DNA of 64,000 bases from UBA7672 sp038326205 (GCA_038326205.1 JBBQJV010000013.1:4641-68640); one strand, 5' to 3'. Positions 1 to 8,495 are shown, numbered from the stretch's first letter. The notes: generated by a model from the letters alone, not told the origin. Numbers and translations: made by a program.

Positions 1-39
1 CAATCCCAATCTATTCTGAGGCAGAAAAAGGAGCCTCTC

Positions 40-396
40 ATGAGCATGTTCAAGAAAATTGCAGTCTGGTTCGCCGCCATGTTCGCGGCCACGACGCTGA
101 TGACAGCTTACGCGGCTGACCCGCTTATCGAGCAGGCGAAAGCGCAAGGCATCGTCGGCGAACAGTACGATGGCTATCTCGGCATCGCCAAAGCCGGCAG
201 CGCGTCAGCTGACGTTAAGCGTAAGGTTGACGAAACCAATTCGGGTCGCCTCGCCGAGTACACCCGCATCTCCCAGAAGACGGGCGATCCGGTGTCGACA
301 GTCGCCGCCGCTATGGCCCTGAAGCTGTTCGCCAACGCGAAGCCCGGCGAAGTGCTCAAGGCGGGGCCGACCGACCCCTGGAAGCAGCAGCCCTGA
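40..396 (+). CDS. YdbL-family (DUF1318) exported protein
   Basis: A 118-residue protein with a clear Sec signal peptide (hydrophobic core about residues 8-22, cleavage after AYA near residue 25) and a mature domain that reads like the YdbL/DUF1318 family: QAKAQGIVGEQ, then GYLG, then a region like N-x-x-R-x-x-Y-x-x-I. In other proteobacteria ydbL lies beside ydbH and the lipoprotein gene ynbE, and those would lie upstream, outside this window. The exact role is not established; an envelope function is inferred. The ATG at 40 follows an AAGGAG box about 6 bases upstream; the ATG at 46 is the alternative. A strong terminator follows the gene. Confidence 0.85.
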   Translation: MSMFKKIAVWFAAMFAATTLMTAYAADPLIEQAKAQGIVGEQYDGYLGIAKAGSASADVKRKVDETNSGRLAEYTRISQKTGDPVSTVAAAMALKLFANAKPGEVLKAGPTDPWKQQP

Positions 397-433
397 TCCA
401 GGCTTTTCCCGATTCAAGCCGTTAATGAATCGT

Positions 434-474
434 AAACGCCCGGCGGCTCAGGTGGCTGCCGGGCGTTTCTTTTG
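434..474 (+). terminator. Rho-independent terminator after the YdbL-like gene
   Basis: A perfect 11-bp inverted repeat (434-444 pairing with 458-468, arm AAACGCCCGGC) with a 13-base loop is followed by CTTTT. It sits 37 bases after the stop codon and ends the YdbL unit before the chpT-like gene. Confidence 0.85.
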
Positions 475-655
475 ATGCCCTCATGTCGCGCAAGACATCG
501 ACCACCGGTCAGCAACGAGACGTGACGTCATGAACAGGACTCGGATGGGCCATAAAATCCGGCTTGGGTCGCGGAGTCCAAATCAGCTAGCTTCTGATTC
601 GAAATCGGGACCGTCCTCTTCAACTTCAAGCGAGAGGACAGGAGAGGCTGCTGCT

Positions 656-1306
656 ATGATGGAATCGTCCAGGTTGGCGTCCTATGTGGCCTCGCGCCTT
701 TGTCACGACATGGCCTCTCCCCTCACGTCGATGCTGCAAAGCATGGAGCTGATGTTCGACGACAGCCTCGGCCCGGCCATGAAGGTCGAAGGCGAAAAGG
801 CCATGCGCTCGGGCCTTGCTTCGCTCGAAGCAAAGATCCGCTACTCGCGCTTTGCGCACGGCAGCCAGATCCTCACGATCAACGACAATTTCTGCAATGT
901 CGGCGAGGCCAAGGATCTCGTGGTCAAGCTTTTCGCCACCAACTCGCGGACCGAACTCGACTGGAAAGTTGAAACGCAACGCATCACCTATCGTCAGGTT
1001 CGCCTGCTGATGAACATGACGCTGATCATGATCGATCCGGCGGCCCGCGGCGTCTGCAGCGTCTCCGCAAAGGAGCAGGGCGACAAGCTGGTCCTGGACG
1101 TTGAGGCGCGGGGCCAGTTCTCCAACTTCAAGTCGGAAGTGCTCGACGCCCTCGCTGGCAGGGAGCCGGGGGGTGGTTGGGGTGGTGGCGCGATCCAGCC
1201 CTATTTTACCCGCGTGCTGGCTGAGGAAGCCGGTTTCAACCTCGAGCCGCGGCTTGTCCCGCAGGCCGCTGGACTAGTTGCCATTGGCAAGCTTGCAGCG
1301 GCCTAG
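656..1306 (+). CDS. chpT: ChpT-like histidine phosphotransferase
   Basis: A 216-residue protein with an H-box at the N-terminus (SRLCHDMASPLTSM, phospho-acceptor His about residue 17) on a DHp-like helical hairpin, followed by a degenerate ATPase-like C-terminal half without an intact nucleotide-binding motif. This is the architecture of ChpT, which relays phosphate from CckA to CtrA and CpdR in Caulobacter-type cell-cycle control. The reading frame is open up to 530, but the ATG at 656 is preferred: GGAGAGG lies about 8 bases upstream and the extra 42 residues are low-complexity. The following CheY and CheR genes fit a signalling cluster. The ChpT assignment rests on the H-box, length and context. 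Confidence 0.8.
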   Translation: MMESSRLASYVASRLCHDMASPLTSMLQSMELMFDDSLGPAMKVEGEKAMRSGLASLEAKIRYSRFAHGSQILTINDNFCNVGEAKDLVVKLFATNSRTELDWKVETQRITYRQVRLLMNMTLIMIDPAARGVCSVSAKEQGDKLVLDVEARGQFSNFKSEVLDALAGREPGGGWGGGAIQPYFTRVLAEEAGFNLEPRLVPQAAGLVAIGKLAAA

Positions 1307-1676
1307 GCGGTTCCGGCCGCGCAAAAATCGCCGGTGTTCTTAATCTTCGCGGACGCTTTGTCACGGCAATCGTTGGTTTATTCGGTCTCAGCCAACCGCA
1401 GGCGCAAAAACATCTCCAATACAAAGCCTTGCGATCTGTGTGACGCATGGACGCTACAGTTTCGGGTTGATGATCGATATGGTTGGCGACTTCGCCGGCC
1501 TCAAAGATTCTGGACTGAAGCAAAATCCCGTTAACCTTGACGCGACATGCTTGTCTTTATCGCGCGGAGTCTACCGCCTGGGCGATCGCCTTCCGGTCAT
1601 CACGGACATTGACCGGATGCTGGCGTGCGCGGGCGGTGCGGAGACTGCCGCTGCGGCCTAAGCTGGGAGGGTTGGC
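1307..1676. other. Non-coding region upstream of the cheY-like gene
   Basis: This 370-base gap holds no convincing gene. It contains a perfect 7-bp inverted repeat CCGGTCA/TGACCGG (1593-1599 and 1610-1616) about 60 bases before the cheY start, and a single GTTAACC (about 1530-1536) that resembles half of a CtrA site. A promoter for the che operon is expected here, but no standard -35/-10 pair stands out. Confidence 0.4.
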
Positions 1677-2042
1677 ATGAAACGTTGTCTGATCGTCGAC
1701 GATAGCCGTGTCGTTCGCAAAGTCGCGCGCCGCATCGTCGAAGACCTCCGCTTCGAAGCTGATGAGGCTGCCGACGGCGCACAGGCCCTCGAATCCTGCC
1801 GCAAGGCCATGCCGGATTGCATCCTGCTCGACTGGAACATGCCGGTGATGAACGGCATCGACTTCCTGCGCGCTCTGCGCCGCGAGCCGGGCGGGGATCG
1901 GCCCACGGTCGTTTTCTGCACCACCGAAAACGACATGAGCCACATAGCCGAGGCCATGCGTTCAGGCGCCAACGAATACATCATGAAGCCGTTCGACTCC
2001 GAGATCGTCGAATCCAAGTTCGCCGAAGTCGGCCTCTGCTGA
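1677..2042 (+). CDS. CheY-like single-domain response regulator
   Basis: A 121-residue stand-alone receiver domain. The acidic pocket is DD at residues 8-9, the phospho-acceptor Asp is residue 52 in LLDWNMPVMNG, the conserved Thr lies in the TT pair near 82-83, and the conserved Lys is residue 104 in KPF. No output domain is present, so it probably works by protein contact like CheY/DivK. GGGAGG lies 6 bases before the ATG. It is followed after 9 bases by a deleted cheB and then by cheR, and preceded by the chpT-like gene. Whether it serves motility or cell-cycle signalling cannot be told from sequence. Confidence 0.9.
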   Translation: MKRCLIVDDSRVVRKVARRIVEDLRFEADEAADGAQALESCRKAMPDCILLDWNMPVMNGIDFLRALRREPGGDRPTVVFCTTENDMSHIAEAMRSGANEYIMKPFDSEIVESKFAEVGLC

Positions 2043-2051
2043 TCGGAAACT

Positions 2052-2282
2052 GTGACACTCGCCGCGTGCCAATCTGAAACCGATCGTCGCGTCCGCGTCA
2101 TGCTGGTGGATGACAGCGCGATCGTGTGTGGTTTCACGCGCCGCTGGATTGAGGGAGAGCCCAGCGTCGAGCTGGTGAATGCCCGATCCGACGGCGCCCA
2201 GCCCGGTCTCAGCGATGCAATAAAACCTCTCCGCGATCTAGGTTCGGCGGCGTTGCGAATGATGAACGGAGAAGCTGCGTGA
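2052..2282 (+). pseudogene. Internally deleted cheB remnant
   Basis: A 76-codon frame starting with GTG. Residues about 14-40 read as the first beta-alpha unit of a CheB receiver (VRVMLVDDSAIV, then an FTRRWIEGEP-like helix). The last 20-odd residues (SDAIKPLRDLGSAALRMM) resemble the extreme C-terminus of CheB proteins. The phospho-acceptor Asp, the linker and the whole methylesterase catalytic domain are missing, so about 270 residues of a normal CheB of about 350 seem to have been removed by an in-frame deletion. The GTGA overlap with cheR is kept, which may preserve translational coupling. The CheB origin of the C-terminal piece is an inference from motif likeness. Confidence 0.65.
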
Positions 2283-3106
2283 ACAGCCAGGATTTCGACT
2301 TCATCACCCAGTTGCTGAAGAAGCGCGCGGGCATCGTCCTCACTACTGACAAGATGTACTTGCTAGAAAGCCGGCTCGCGCCGCTCGCCCGCAAGGAAGG
2401 TCTGCCGTCGATCGACGATCTCATCCAGGTCGTGCGCTCACGCCGCGACGAGCGCCTCATCATGCAGGTCGTCGACGTGATGACTACGAACGAGACGTTC
2501 TTCTATCGCGACAAGACGCCGTTCGCGCACATGAAGGAAGCCGTTCTCCCCATCCTCGGTCAGGCCCGCCGCGGCGGGCGCATTCGTATCTGGTGCGCCG
2601 CCTGCTCGACAGGGCAGGAGCCATACTCCATCGCCATGATGCTCGACCAGATGCCGGAGCTCACTGGCGGCGTGCCCGTCGAGATCATCGCCACCGACAT
2701 CTCCGACCGCTGCCTCGATCGCGCCCGTCAGGGTTTGTTCACGCAGTTCGAAGTCCAGCGCGGCCTCCCGATCCAGACGTTGATGCAATACTTCACCCAG
2801 CAGGACGATCACTGGCGCATCTCCGAACGCATGCGCAGCCAGGTCAGTTTCCGCAAACTCAACTTGATGGATCCCAGCTACGCGCTCGGCAAGTTCGACG
2901 TCATTTTCTGCCGCAACGTGCTGATCTATTTCGACGCCCCAACAAAGGCCGACGTGTTCGAGCGCCTGTCGAATTCGATGAACCCTGGCGGGTTCCTGCT
3001 GCTCGGCGCCGCCGAGTCGGTGATCGGCATCACGCAAGTATTCGAGAGCGCGCAAGACCGCCGCGGTCTCTACAAACTCGTCAACCGCGCCGCCAAGGTC
3101 GCGTAA
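2279..3106 (+). CDS. cheR: CheR-type methyltransferase
   Basis: A 275-residue protein with the CheR two-domain layout: an N-terminal helical domain ending in NETFFYRD (about 71-78) and a C-terminal SAM-binding domain with WCAACSTGQEPYS (about 105-117) and FDVIFCRNVLIYFD. CheR methylates glutamates of chemoreceptors, working against CheB. The start GTG overlaps the stop of the preceding cheB remnant by four bases. With cheB apparently destroyed here, this methyltransferase would need a demethylase from elsewhere or acts on another target. Length and motifs are normal for an intact enzyme. Confidence 0.93.
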   Translation: MNSQDFDFITQLLKKRAGIVLTTDKMYLLESRLAPLARKEGLPSIDDLIQVVRSRRDERLIMQVVDVMTTNETFFYRDKTPFAHMKEAVLPILGQARRGGRIRIWCAACSTGQEPYSIAMMLDQMPELTGGVPVEIIATDISDRCLDRARQGLFTQFEVQRGLPIQTLMQYFTQQDDHWRISERMRSQVSFRKLNLMDPSYALGKFDVIFCRNVLIYFDAPTKADVFERLSNSMNPGGFLLLGAAESVIGITQVFESAQDRRGLYKLVNRAAKVA

Positions 3107-3163
3107 GTCTCGCTTCAGCGTCGGATTGACCCCTCCGCTATCCTTCGCCAGCATGTCCGCACG

Positions 3164-3655
3164 TTGGAGAAAAACTACTTCTTCGTTCTCGGCGACCGCG
3201 CCGAAGACGCTGGCGACTTTGCCGCCGCCAGAGATGCTTTCGAGCGGGGCGTCGCGGGCGGTGAATACGGATGCCTCAATCGTCTGGCGATGTTGTTCGA
3301 CGTCGGCCTTGGTGTTCCCGTCGATAAGACAATGGCGATGCGACTCTGCCGCAGGACATGGCGCAAAGAACAGGTAGGCGACTGGGCGACTGCGGCGGCG
3401 AACATCGCAATCCTTTACCGGGAATGGGGAAGGGATCGAGAGCTGTTCCAGTGGTTCCCGCGCGCAGCGGTGACCGGCTAGGGCGACAACTTTGCGGCCA
3501 TGGCTAATTGCTATCGCGCTGGCGTCGGCGTCACGAAATCTTCCGTGAATGCAATCCGCTGCCTTCGACAAGCTCTTCGTACCCCATACATCCACCCACA
3601 CGAGGTCGATGAAGCGCATGCCATGCTCAAGGAGTTCCGTCCTCGCGCTATCTAG
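3164..3655 (+). pseudogene. Sel1-repeat protein broken by an in-frame TAG
   Basis: The frame from a TTG at 3164 encodes Sel1/TPR-like repeats (AFERGVAGGEYGCLNRLAML, then DVGLGVPVDKTMAMRL, then NIAILYREWG). It is interrupted by TAG at 3479-3481 after 105 codons. Reading on in the same frame for 57 more codons gives further Sel1 sequence (NFAAMANCYRAGVGV) to a TAG at 3653-3655. A single base change explains the stop, so this looks like a recently broken gene. No good ATG or ribosome site is visible upstream, so the 5' end may be altered too. Sel1 proteins usually act as scaffolds; the partner is unknown. Confidence 0.65.
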
Positions 3656-3766
3656 ACCGCCACCTTACCGTCCGGCATGTGACAACGCGCGACAGCGCGC
3701 TGTCATGTATCTGACGTGTTAGCGTAGGATCGTCCGCTTCCGACGCGCGGACCTGCGGAGCCTTCC

Positions 3767-4960
3767 ATGAAACGCCTCTTCGTCTGGCTCCCCGCCGTCG
3801 CCATCCTCTGCGCCGCCCTCATAACCGCCACCTCCTGCGGCACGACGCCGGCCGCTGCCTGCAATCTCGACGCGCCTAGCGCCTCCATCGCCGGTTCGGA
3901 ATGCGCGGCAAAGTGGATCGACGCCAACGTCGCAATCAACCAGCTTCAGTCCTTCGGCACGCACAATTCGTACAAGGAGGAGATCCCCGAAGTCGAGATG
4001 GCGCTCATCAAGGAGCGCAATCCGAACGCCGCGATCACGCTCGACTACAAACACCGCTCCTTCGCAGAACAGCTCGAGAAGGGCGCCCGCCAGATCGAAC
4101 TCGATCCGTCAGACGATCCACAAGGCGGGCTCTACTCCACGCCGCTCGCCCGCAAGATTCTCACCGAGCGCGGCGTTGCGCTGCCCGCCTATGATCTCTC
4201 CGTGATGGCGCAGCCCGGCCTCAAGGTCATCCACGTCGCCGACATCGATTATCGCTCGCACTGCCTCATGTTCGTGGACTGCCTGAAACAAGTGAAGGCA
4301 TGGTCCGACGCGCACCCCGATCACACACCGATCCTGATGATGATCAATCCGAAGTCGTCCGGCATACCGTGGGTCGGCGCCGTCAAGGTTCTCCCGTGGG
4401 TGAAGGATTCCTTCAACCGCATGGACGCCGAAATCCGCACCGTCTTCTCCGAAAACCAGTTGATCACGCCCGATGACGTTCGCGGGGCTCACGCAACGCT
4501 TCGCGAAGCTGTTCTCGCCGGCGGCTGGCCGAAGCTGGGCCTGGCGAGGGGCAAGATCATCTTCACGATGGATCTCTCGCCCGAAGAAAATGCCCCCTAT
4601 GCTGAAGGTCATCCCTCGCTCGAGGGTCGCGTCGCCTTCATGACGACGTTCCCCGATGCGCCTGAAGCTGCCTACTTCACCATGAACGAGCCCGACCAGG
4701 ACTTTGCCCTCATCCAGTCGCGCGTGAGGCAGGGCTTCCTCATCCGTACCCGCGCCGACGCCGACACCAAGGAAGCCCGCGCCGGAACCACCGTTCGCCG
4801 CGACGCCGCCATCGCCTCCGGCGCCCAGTTCATCTCCACCGACTATCTCTGGCCCGACCCCCGCTTCGGCACAGGCTACACGGCGAGCCTCCCCGACGGC
4901 GCCACCACCCGCTGCAACCCCCTCAACGCCCCCAAGGGCTGCGACGCCCATGCGGAGTAA
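3767..4960 (+). CDS. Exported PI-PLC-like phosphodiesterase (Ca2+-dependent PLC-C1 type)
   Basis: A 397-residue protein with an N-terminal signal; a Cys at residue 24 after ITATS could be a weak lipobox. The body matches the bacterial PI-PLC-C1 group: the first catalytic His in QSFGTHNSYK (His 66), the metal-binding stretch GARQIELDP (about 106-113), and the second catalytic His in KVIHVADID (His 156). The family cleaves phosphodiesters of inositol lipids or related molecules, but the substrate in bacteria is mostly untested. The gene is single, with divergent intergenic DNA on both sides. The ATG at 3767 has GAGCC upstream, a modest ribosome site. Confidence 0.8.
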   Translation: MKRLFVWLPAVAILCAALITATSCGTTPAAACNLDAPSASIAGSECAAKWIDANVAINQLQSFGTHNSYKEEIPEVEMALIKERNPNAAITLDYKHRSFAEQLEKGARQIELDPSDDPQGGLYSTPLARKILTERGVALPAYDLSVMAQPGLKVIHVADIDYRSHCLMFVDCLKQVKAWSDAHPDHTPILMMINPKSSGIPWVGAVKVLPWVKDSFNRMDAEIRTVFSENQLITPDDVRGAHATLREAVLAGGWPKLGLARGKIIFTMDLSPEENAPYAEGHPSLEGRVAFMTTFPDAPEAAYFTMNEPDQDFALIQSRVRQGFLIRTRADADTKEARAGTTVRRDAAIASGAQFISTDYLWPDPRFGTGYTASLPDGATTRCNPLNAPKGCDAHAE

Positions 4961-4965
4961 TCTCG

Positions 4966-5067
4966 GGACCGCCGGGCGCCTGCCCGGCAGTCGCTGGGCA
5001 GCAGCGAGTTCACCGAGGCGGTCGCGCCGCTGACGCGTCGCGCTGCCGGGCAGGCGCCCGGCGTTCC
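4966..5067. repeat. REP-like palindrome pair
   Basis: Two 19-bp units, 4971-4989 and 5044-5062, are exact reverse complements of each other, and each is itself a palindrome (GCCGGGC-4 bases-GCCCGGC). Flanking bases extend the inverted repeat by about 5 bp with one mismatch. The spacer is 54 bases. The arrangement, just after a gene end, is like the paired REP/BIME elements of other bacteria. Confidence 0.65.
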
Positions 5068-5419
5068 AAACCCGACTTGTCCGCCGAATCCGCACATCCG
5101 TACTCGAGGTCGACCTGAGCAATCTCAACGGCTTGCGTGCCGGAAACAGCGATTTGTCGTTATCTCAATGCTACACTTTCCCACCCACGCGATACTGCCT
5201 TCATCCACCTGGCAGGAGGGCGGTCGCGCAAGTGTTCAACGGCGCGGGGTGGATGCAGGCGAGCGTGAAGAGCCAGGGTGAGCCCGACAAATCCGGGAGG
5301 CTTCGAGGGATCATGGGCAGAACACCATGACCTCCCCGCCGGTAGCAAAAACCGGTTCAGGCGGCCAAAAACACGCCGCTGTTTCCTGGCCGTCGCACAA
5401 GACTCTGTCGGGGACGCGG

Positions 5420-5519
5420 GATCCGCGAACCGCTTCTTCTACCGGTAGTGCTGGCAACAGCATCGCCAAATCACGCGGGGCACCCCGCGTCCCAGAGCCC
5501 TCCATCTGTTTGGAGACCC
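5420..5519 (+). repeat. 100-bp dispersed repeat, copy A
   Basis: This stretch aligns without gaps to the reverse complement of 49752-49851 at about 84% identity by hand count. The core includes CTTCTTCTACCGGTAG and GGCAACAGCATCGCC. It lies in the gap between the PI-PLC-like gene and fbp. Within it, ACGCGGGG-CA-CCCCGCGT (5473-5490) can form a tight hairpin. Differences between the copies are mostly amino-acid changing in the only shared open frame, so it looks like a non-coding element. The rest of the 4961-5631 gap shows nothing I can name. Confidence 0.7.
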
Positions 5520-5631
5520 TGAACGACACCATCCCGGAGGCAGCAGCCGGTCCGAATGCGGGGTCAGGTCGGCAGTGGCTTCTAGCCCCGACATTGGCTA
5601 ACTACCCCTCAGACCCAGACAGGACCGCTCC

Positions 5632-6618
5632 ATGACCGCGCGTACGCTCCGCGAATTCCTCGCCGACCCGAACGGAACAGGAGACGCCGCGCCGCGTGAT
5701 CTCTCCATCCTGATCGAGGCGCTCTCCGACAGCTGCCGTACCATTTCGGCACTCGTCTCGCGCGGCGCGCTCGCCGGCGTGCTCGGTTCCGCGGGGACGG
5801 GCAACGTCCAGGGCGAAGAACAGAAGCAGCTCGACATCCTCGCCAACGACGAACTCATGGCGATGGCCAAAGCCTCCGGCGTCGTCGCGGCCGCCGCCTC
5901 CGAGGAGGAAGAGGACGCCCGTCCGATCAACGCAGGCGCGCCTTATCTTCTGCTGTTCGATCCGCTCGACGGCTCATCCAACATCGACGTCAACGTTTCC
6001 ATCGGCACGATCTTCTCGATCCTTCCTGCAGCAGCAGGCGAGGGCGCCGCGCCCTTCCTGCAGGCTGGCCGGAACCAGACCGCTGCCGGCTATTGCGTCT
6101 ACGGCCCGCAGACCACGCTTGTCCTCACGCTCGGCAAAGGCGTCGCCGCCTTCACGATGGATCCGCCGACCGGCCAATGGGTGCAAACCGCCGCCAACAT
6201 CCAGATCCCGGAGAAGACGACAGAGTTCGCGATCAACATGTCGAACATGCGCCACTGGGCCGATCCCGTGGGCGCCTATGTCGATGAATGCCTCGCGGGC
6301 GACACCGGCCCGCGCGCCAAGAATTTCAACATGCGCTGGATCGCCTCCATGGTTGCCGACGTCCACCGCGTCCTTACGCGCGGCGGCGTCTTCATGTATC
6401 CGTGGGACAAGCGCGAGCCCGGCAAGCCCGGCAAGCTCCGCCTGATGTACGAAGCCAACCCAATGTCGCTCCTCGTCGAGCAAGCCGGCGGCAAATCCTT
6501 CGACGGCAAGCAACAGATCCTCGACATTGAACCCACCGGCCTGCATCAGCGCGTCTCGGTCATGCTCGGCTCGAAAGAAGAAGTCGAAGTGCTCGAGAAG
6601 AAACACGCTGCGCAATGA
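5632..6618 (+). CDS. fbp: Class I fructose-1,6-bisphosphatase
   Basis: A 328-residue cytosolic enzyme that hydrolyses fructose-1,6-bisphosphate in gluconeogenesis. The metal and substrate motif FDPLDGSSNIDVN (about 109-121) and the later KLRLMYEANPMSLLVEQAGG segment are typical of class I FBPases, and the length is normal. The ATG at 5632 follows AGGACC. The stop overlaps the next gene's start (ATGA), so fbp and the DoxX-like gene are translationally coupled. Confidence 0.95.
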   Translation: MTARTLREFLADPNGTGDAAPRDLSILIEALSDSCRTISALVSRGALAGVLGSAGTGNVQGEEQKQLDILANDELMAMAKASGVVAAAASEEEEDARPINAGAPYLLLFDPLDGSSNIDVNVSIGTIFSILPAAAGEGAAPFLQAGRNQTAAGYCVYGPQTTLVLTLGKGVAAFTMDPPTGQWVQTAANIQIPEKTTEFAINMSNMRHWADPVGAYVDECLAGDTGPRAKNFNMRWIASMVADVHRVLTRGGVFMYPWDKREPGKPGKLRLMYEANPMSLLVEQAGGKSFDGKQQILDIEPTGLHQRVSVMLGSKEEVEVLEKKHAAQ

Positions 6619-7031
6619 CCGAAGCCACACCGCTCCGCCTCGGCGCCTGGCGCATCGCCGGTCTCGCGCTCGCCTTCATCTGGTTTTGCTTCGGTGGTAT
6701 CGGCCACTTCGTCCTGACGAAGACCTTCACATCCATCGTCCCACCCTACGTGCCATTCCCGCTGGAGATGGTGTATTTCACCGGCGTCTGCGAAATCACG
6801 GGAGCGCTCGCACTGCTCTACAAACCGCTGCGCAGTCTCGCCGGTATCATGCTCGCGCTGCTTGCAGTCTGCGTCACGCCTGTCCACATCCAGATGCTGA
6901 TCGAAGCGGACAAATACGTGGCGCTCGGCCCCGCAATCCTTTGGGGTCGCCTGATTATTCAGCCCATATTTATCTGGATCGTGTGGACGTCTACGCGCCC
7001 CGTGCAGCCTTCGCAAAGCGCTCCAGCATAG
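6615..7031 (+). CDS. DoxX-like small membrane protein
   Basis: A 138-residue protein with four predicted membrane helices (about 14-34, 52-68, 74-94 and 106-124) and sequence resembling the DoxX/DoxX-like family (GIGHF near the end of helix 1, then YFTGVCEITGALAL). The biochemical role of such proteins is poorly defined. It overlaps the fbp stop by four bases and its 3' end runs 41 bases into the convergent sthA gene. Confidence 0.75.
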   Translation: MTEATPLRLGAWRIAGLALAFIWFCFGGIGHFVLTKTFTSIVPPYVPFPLEMVYFTGVCEITGALALLYKPLRSLAGIMLALLAVCVTPVHIQMLIEADKYVALGPAILWGRLIIQPIFIWIVWTSTRPVQPSQSAPA

Positions 7032-8454
7032 CGGTTGCCTCGCCGAACGCCGCAACGCTAGGTTGTTTGTGTGGCATCCGGTTCCACGCATCCAGCGCGG
7101 CAATCTTGTAGGCCTCTGCCAGCGTCGGATAGTTGAACGTGTTCTCGACAAAATAGTCGAGCGTGCCGCCAAGGTTCAGCACAGCCTGTCCAATATGGAT
7201 CAGCTCCGTCGCGCCTTCGCCAACGATATGCACGCCGAGCAGGCGCCGCGTCTCTAGCGCGAAGATCATCTTCATAAAGCCCGAGCTCAGCCCCATGATC
7301 TGGCCCCGCGCCGTCTCCCGGAACCGCGCGATCCCGCTTTCGTATGGAATGCTCTTGGCGCGAACCTGCTCCTCGGTCATCCCGATCGTCGACATCTCTG
7401 GCACCGAGTAGATGCCATAGGGGAAGAACTCTGGCGGCGATTGTAGCGGCGCATCAAACGCGCTGCACGCCGCGATCCGCCCTTGTTCCATCGATGTCGA
7501 CGCGAGGCTCGGAAACCCGATCACATCCCCAACCGCATGAATGTGCAGCTGCTTCGTACGGAACGTGTTGCGATCAACTTCGATCTTGCCGCGGTCATCC
7601 GCCGTGAGCCCGCAATTCGCCAGCTCCAGCGCATCCGTTGCACCTTTGCGGCCTGCCGCGAAAAGCACCATCTCGCTCCAGATCTGGCGCGAATCCTCCA
7701 GCTCTATCAGGCACGCGTCGCCAGATGGGCGGCTCACTCGCTTCACCCGGCTTTGCAGGCGAACGCTCATGCCACGGTCGCGCATCTCGTGGATGAACTC
7801 GTCGACCAGCTCGCGATCAAGGAAAGGAAAGATCGCTTCGTTTGGCTCAATGATCGTGACCTTCACGTCGAGCGCGGAAAATATCGTGGCGTACTCAACC
7901 CCGATCACGCCGCCGCCTATGACCACAAGCGAGCGGGGGACGCGCTTCAGTTCGAGGATTTCGTCGGGATCGAGAATGGCGTCGCCATCGAATGGAATGT
8001 TGGACGGGCGGTGGGGTTCGGTGCCAACCGCCAGGATGAACCGGCTCGCCGTGAACCGCTGAAACCCCGTCTCGGTCGCGACTTCAATATGCAGCGGGTC
8101 AACGAACCGCGCTTCACCTGTGACCCACTGCACGCTGTTGCGCGAGAACTGGTGTTCGAGAATCTCCACCTCATGATCCAGCGTGATTGCGAGGCGTCTG
8201 CGCAGATCCTCAGCCGTGATGCTTTGCTTGTTCTTATGCGCGCGGCCATACACCCCACGCTCGCGCCAGCCAGAAAGATTGAGCACCGTCTCCCGCAGCG
8301 TCTTCGATGGGATCGTTCCCGTGTGCACACACACGCCGCCAACCCGCCGGCCTTTCTCGACCACGAGCACGGATTTCTTGAGCTTCGCCGCCTGCACAGC
8401 CGCGCGTCGCCCCGCTGGGCCGGAGCCAATGACGATGAGATCGAACGCCTGCAT
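6991..8454 (-). CDS. sthA: Soluble pyridine nucleotide transhydrogenase
   Basis: A 487-residue flavoprotein disulfide reductase-fold enzyme with FAD motif GSGPAG (residues 10-15), NAD(P)-binding GGGVIGVEYA and the C-terminal dimerisation domain. The redox-active site reads VCVHTGTIPSK: only one Cys, with Thr at residue 47 where lipoamide dehydrogenases have the second. That is characteristic of SthA, which moves hydride between NADPH and NAD+. The frame is open upstream to a TTG at 8487, but the ATG at 8454 has a GGAGGA box about 11 bases before it and begins directly with the Rossmann fold. Confidence 0.9.
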   Translation of the reverse strand: MQAFDLIVIGSGPAGRRAAVQAAKLKKSVLVVEKGRRVGGVCVHTGTIPSKTLRETVLNLSGWRERGVYGRAHKNKQSITAEDLRRRLAITLDHEVEILEHQFSRNSVQWVTGEARFVDPLHIEVATETGFQRFTASRFILAVGTEPHRPSNIPFDGDAILDPDEILELKRVPRSLVVIGGGVIGVEYATIFSALDVKVTIIEPNEAIFPFLDRELVDEFIHEMRDRGMSVRLQSRVKRVSRPSGDACLIELEDSRQIWSEMVLFAAGRKGATDALELANCGLTADDRGKIEVDRNTFRTKQLHIHAVGDVIGFPSLASTSMEQGRIAACSAFDAPLQSPPEFFPYGIYSVPEMSTIGMTEEQVRAKSIPYESGIARFRETARGQIMGLSSGFMKMIFALETRRLLGVHIVGEGATELIHIGQAVLNLGGTLDYFVENTFNYPTLAEAYKIAALDAWNRMPHKQPSVAAFGEATAMLERFAKAARGA

Positions 8455-8495
8455 TGCGGGCACAGTCCTCCAGCCCGCAGCCTGCAACTGATTTG

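Noticed and set aside
2438..3619. A 393-codon minus-strand open frame opposite cheR
   Set aside because: cheR has full motifs on the plus strand; the opposite product has none.
5327..5635. A 102-codon frame between the PI-PLC-like gene and fbp
   Set aside because: Most of it is the 100-bp dispersed repeat; changes relative to the other copy are mostly amino-acid changing, so it is not a conserved protein.
6991..8454. Loss of one redox cysteine in the flavoprotein as a damaged active site
   Set aside because: The Cys-x4-Thr form is normal for soluble transhydrogenases of the SthA type.
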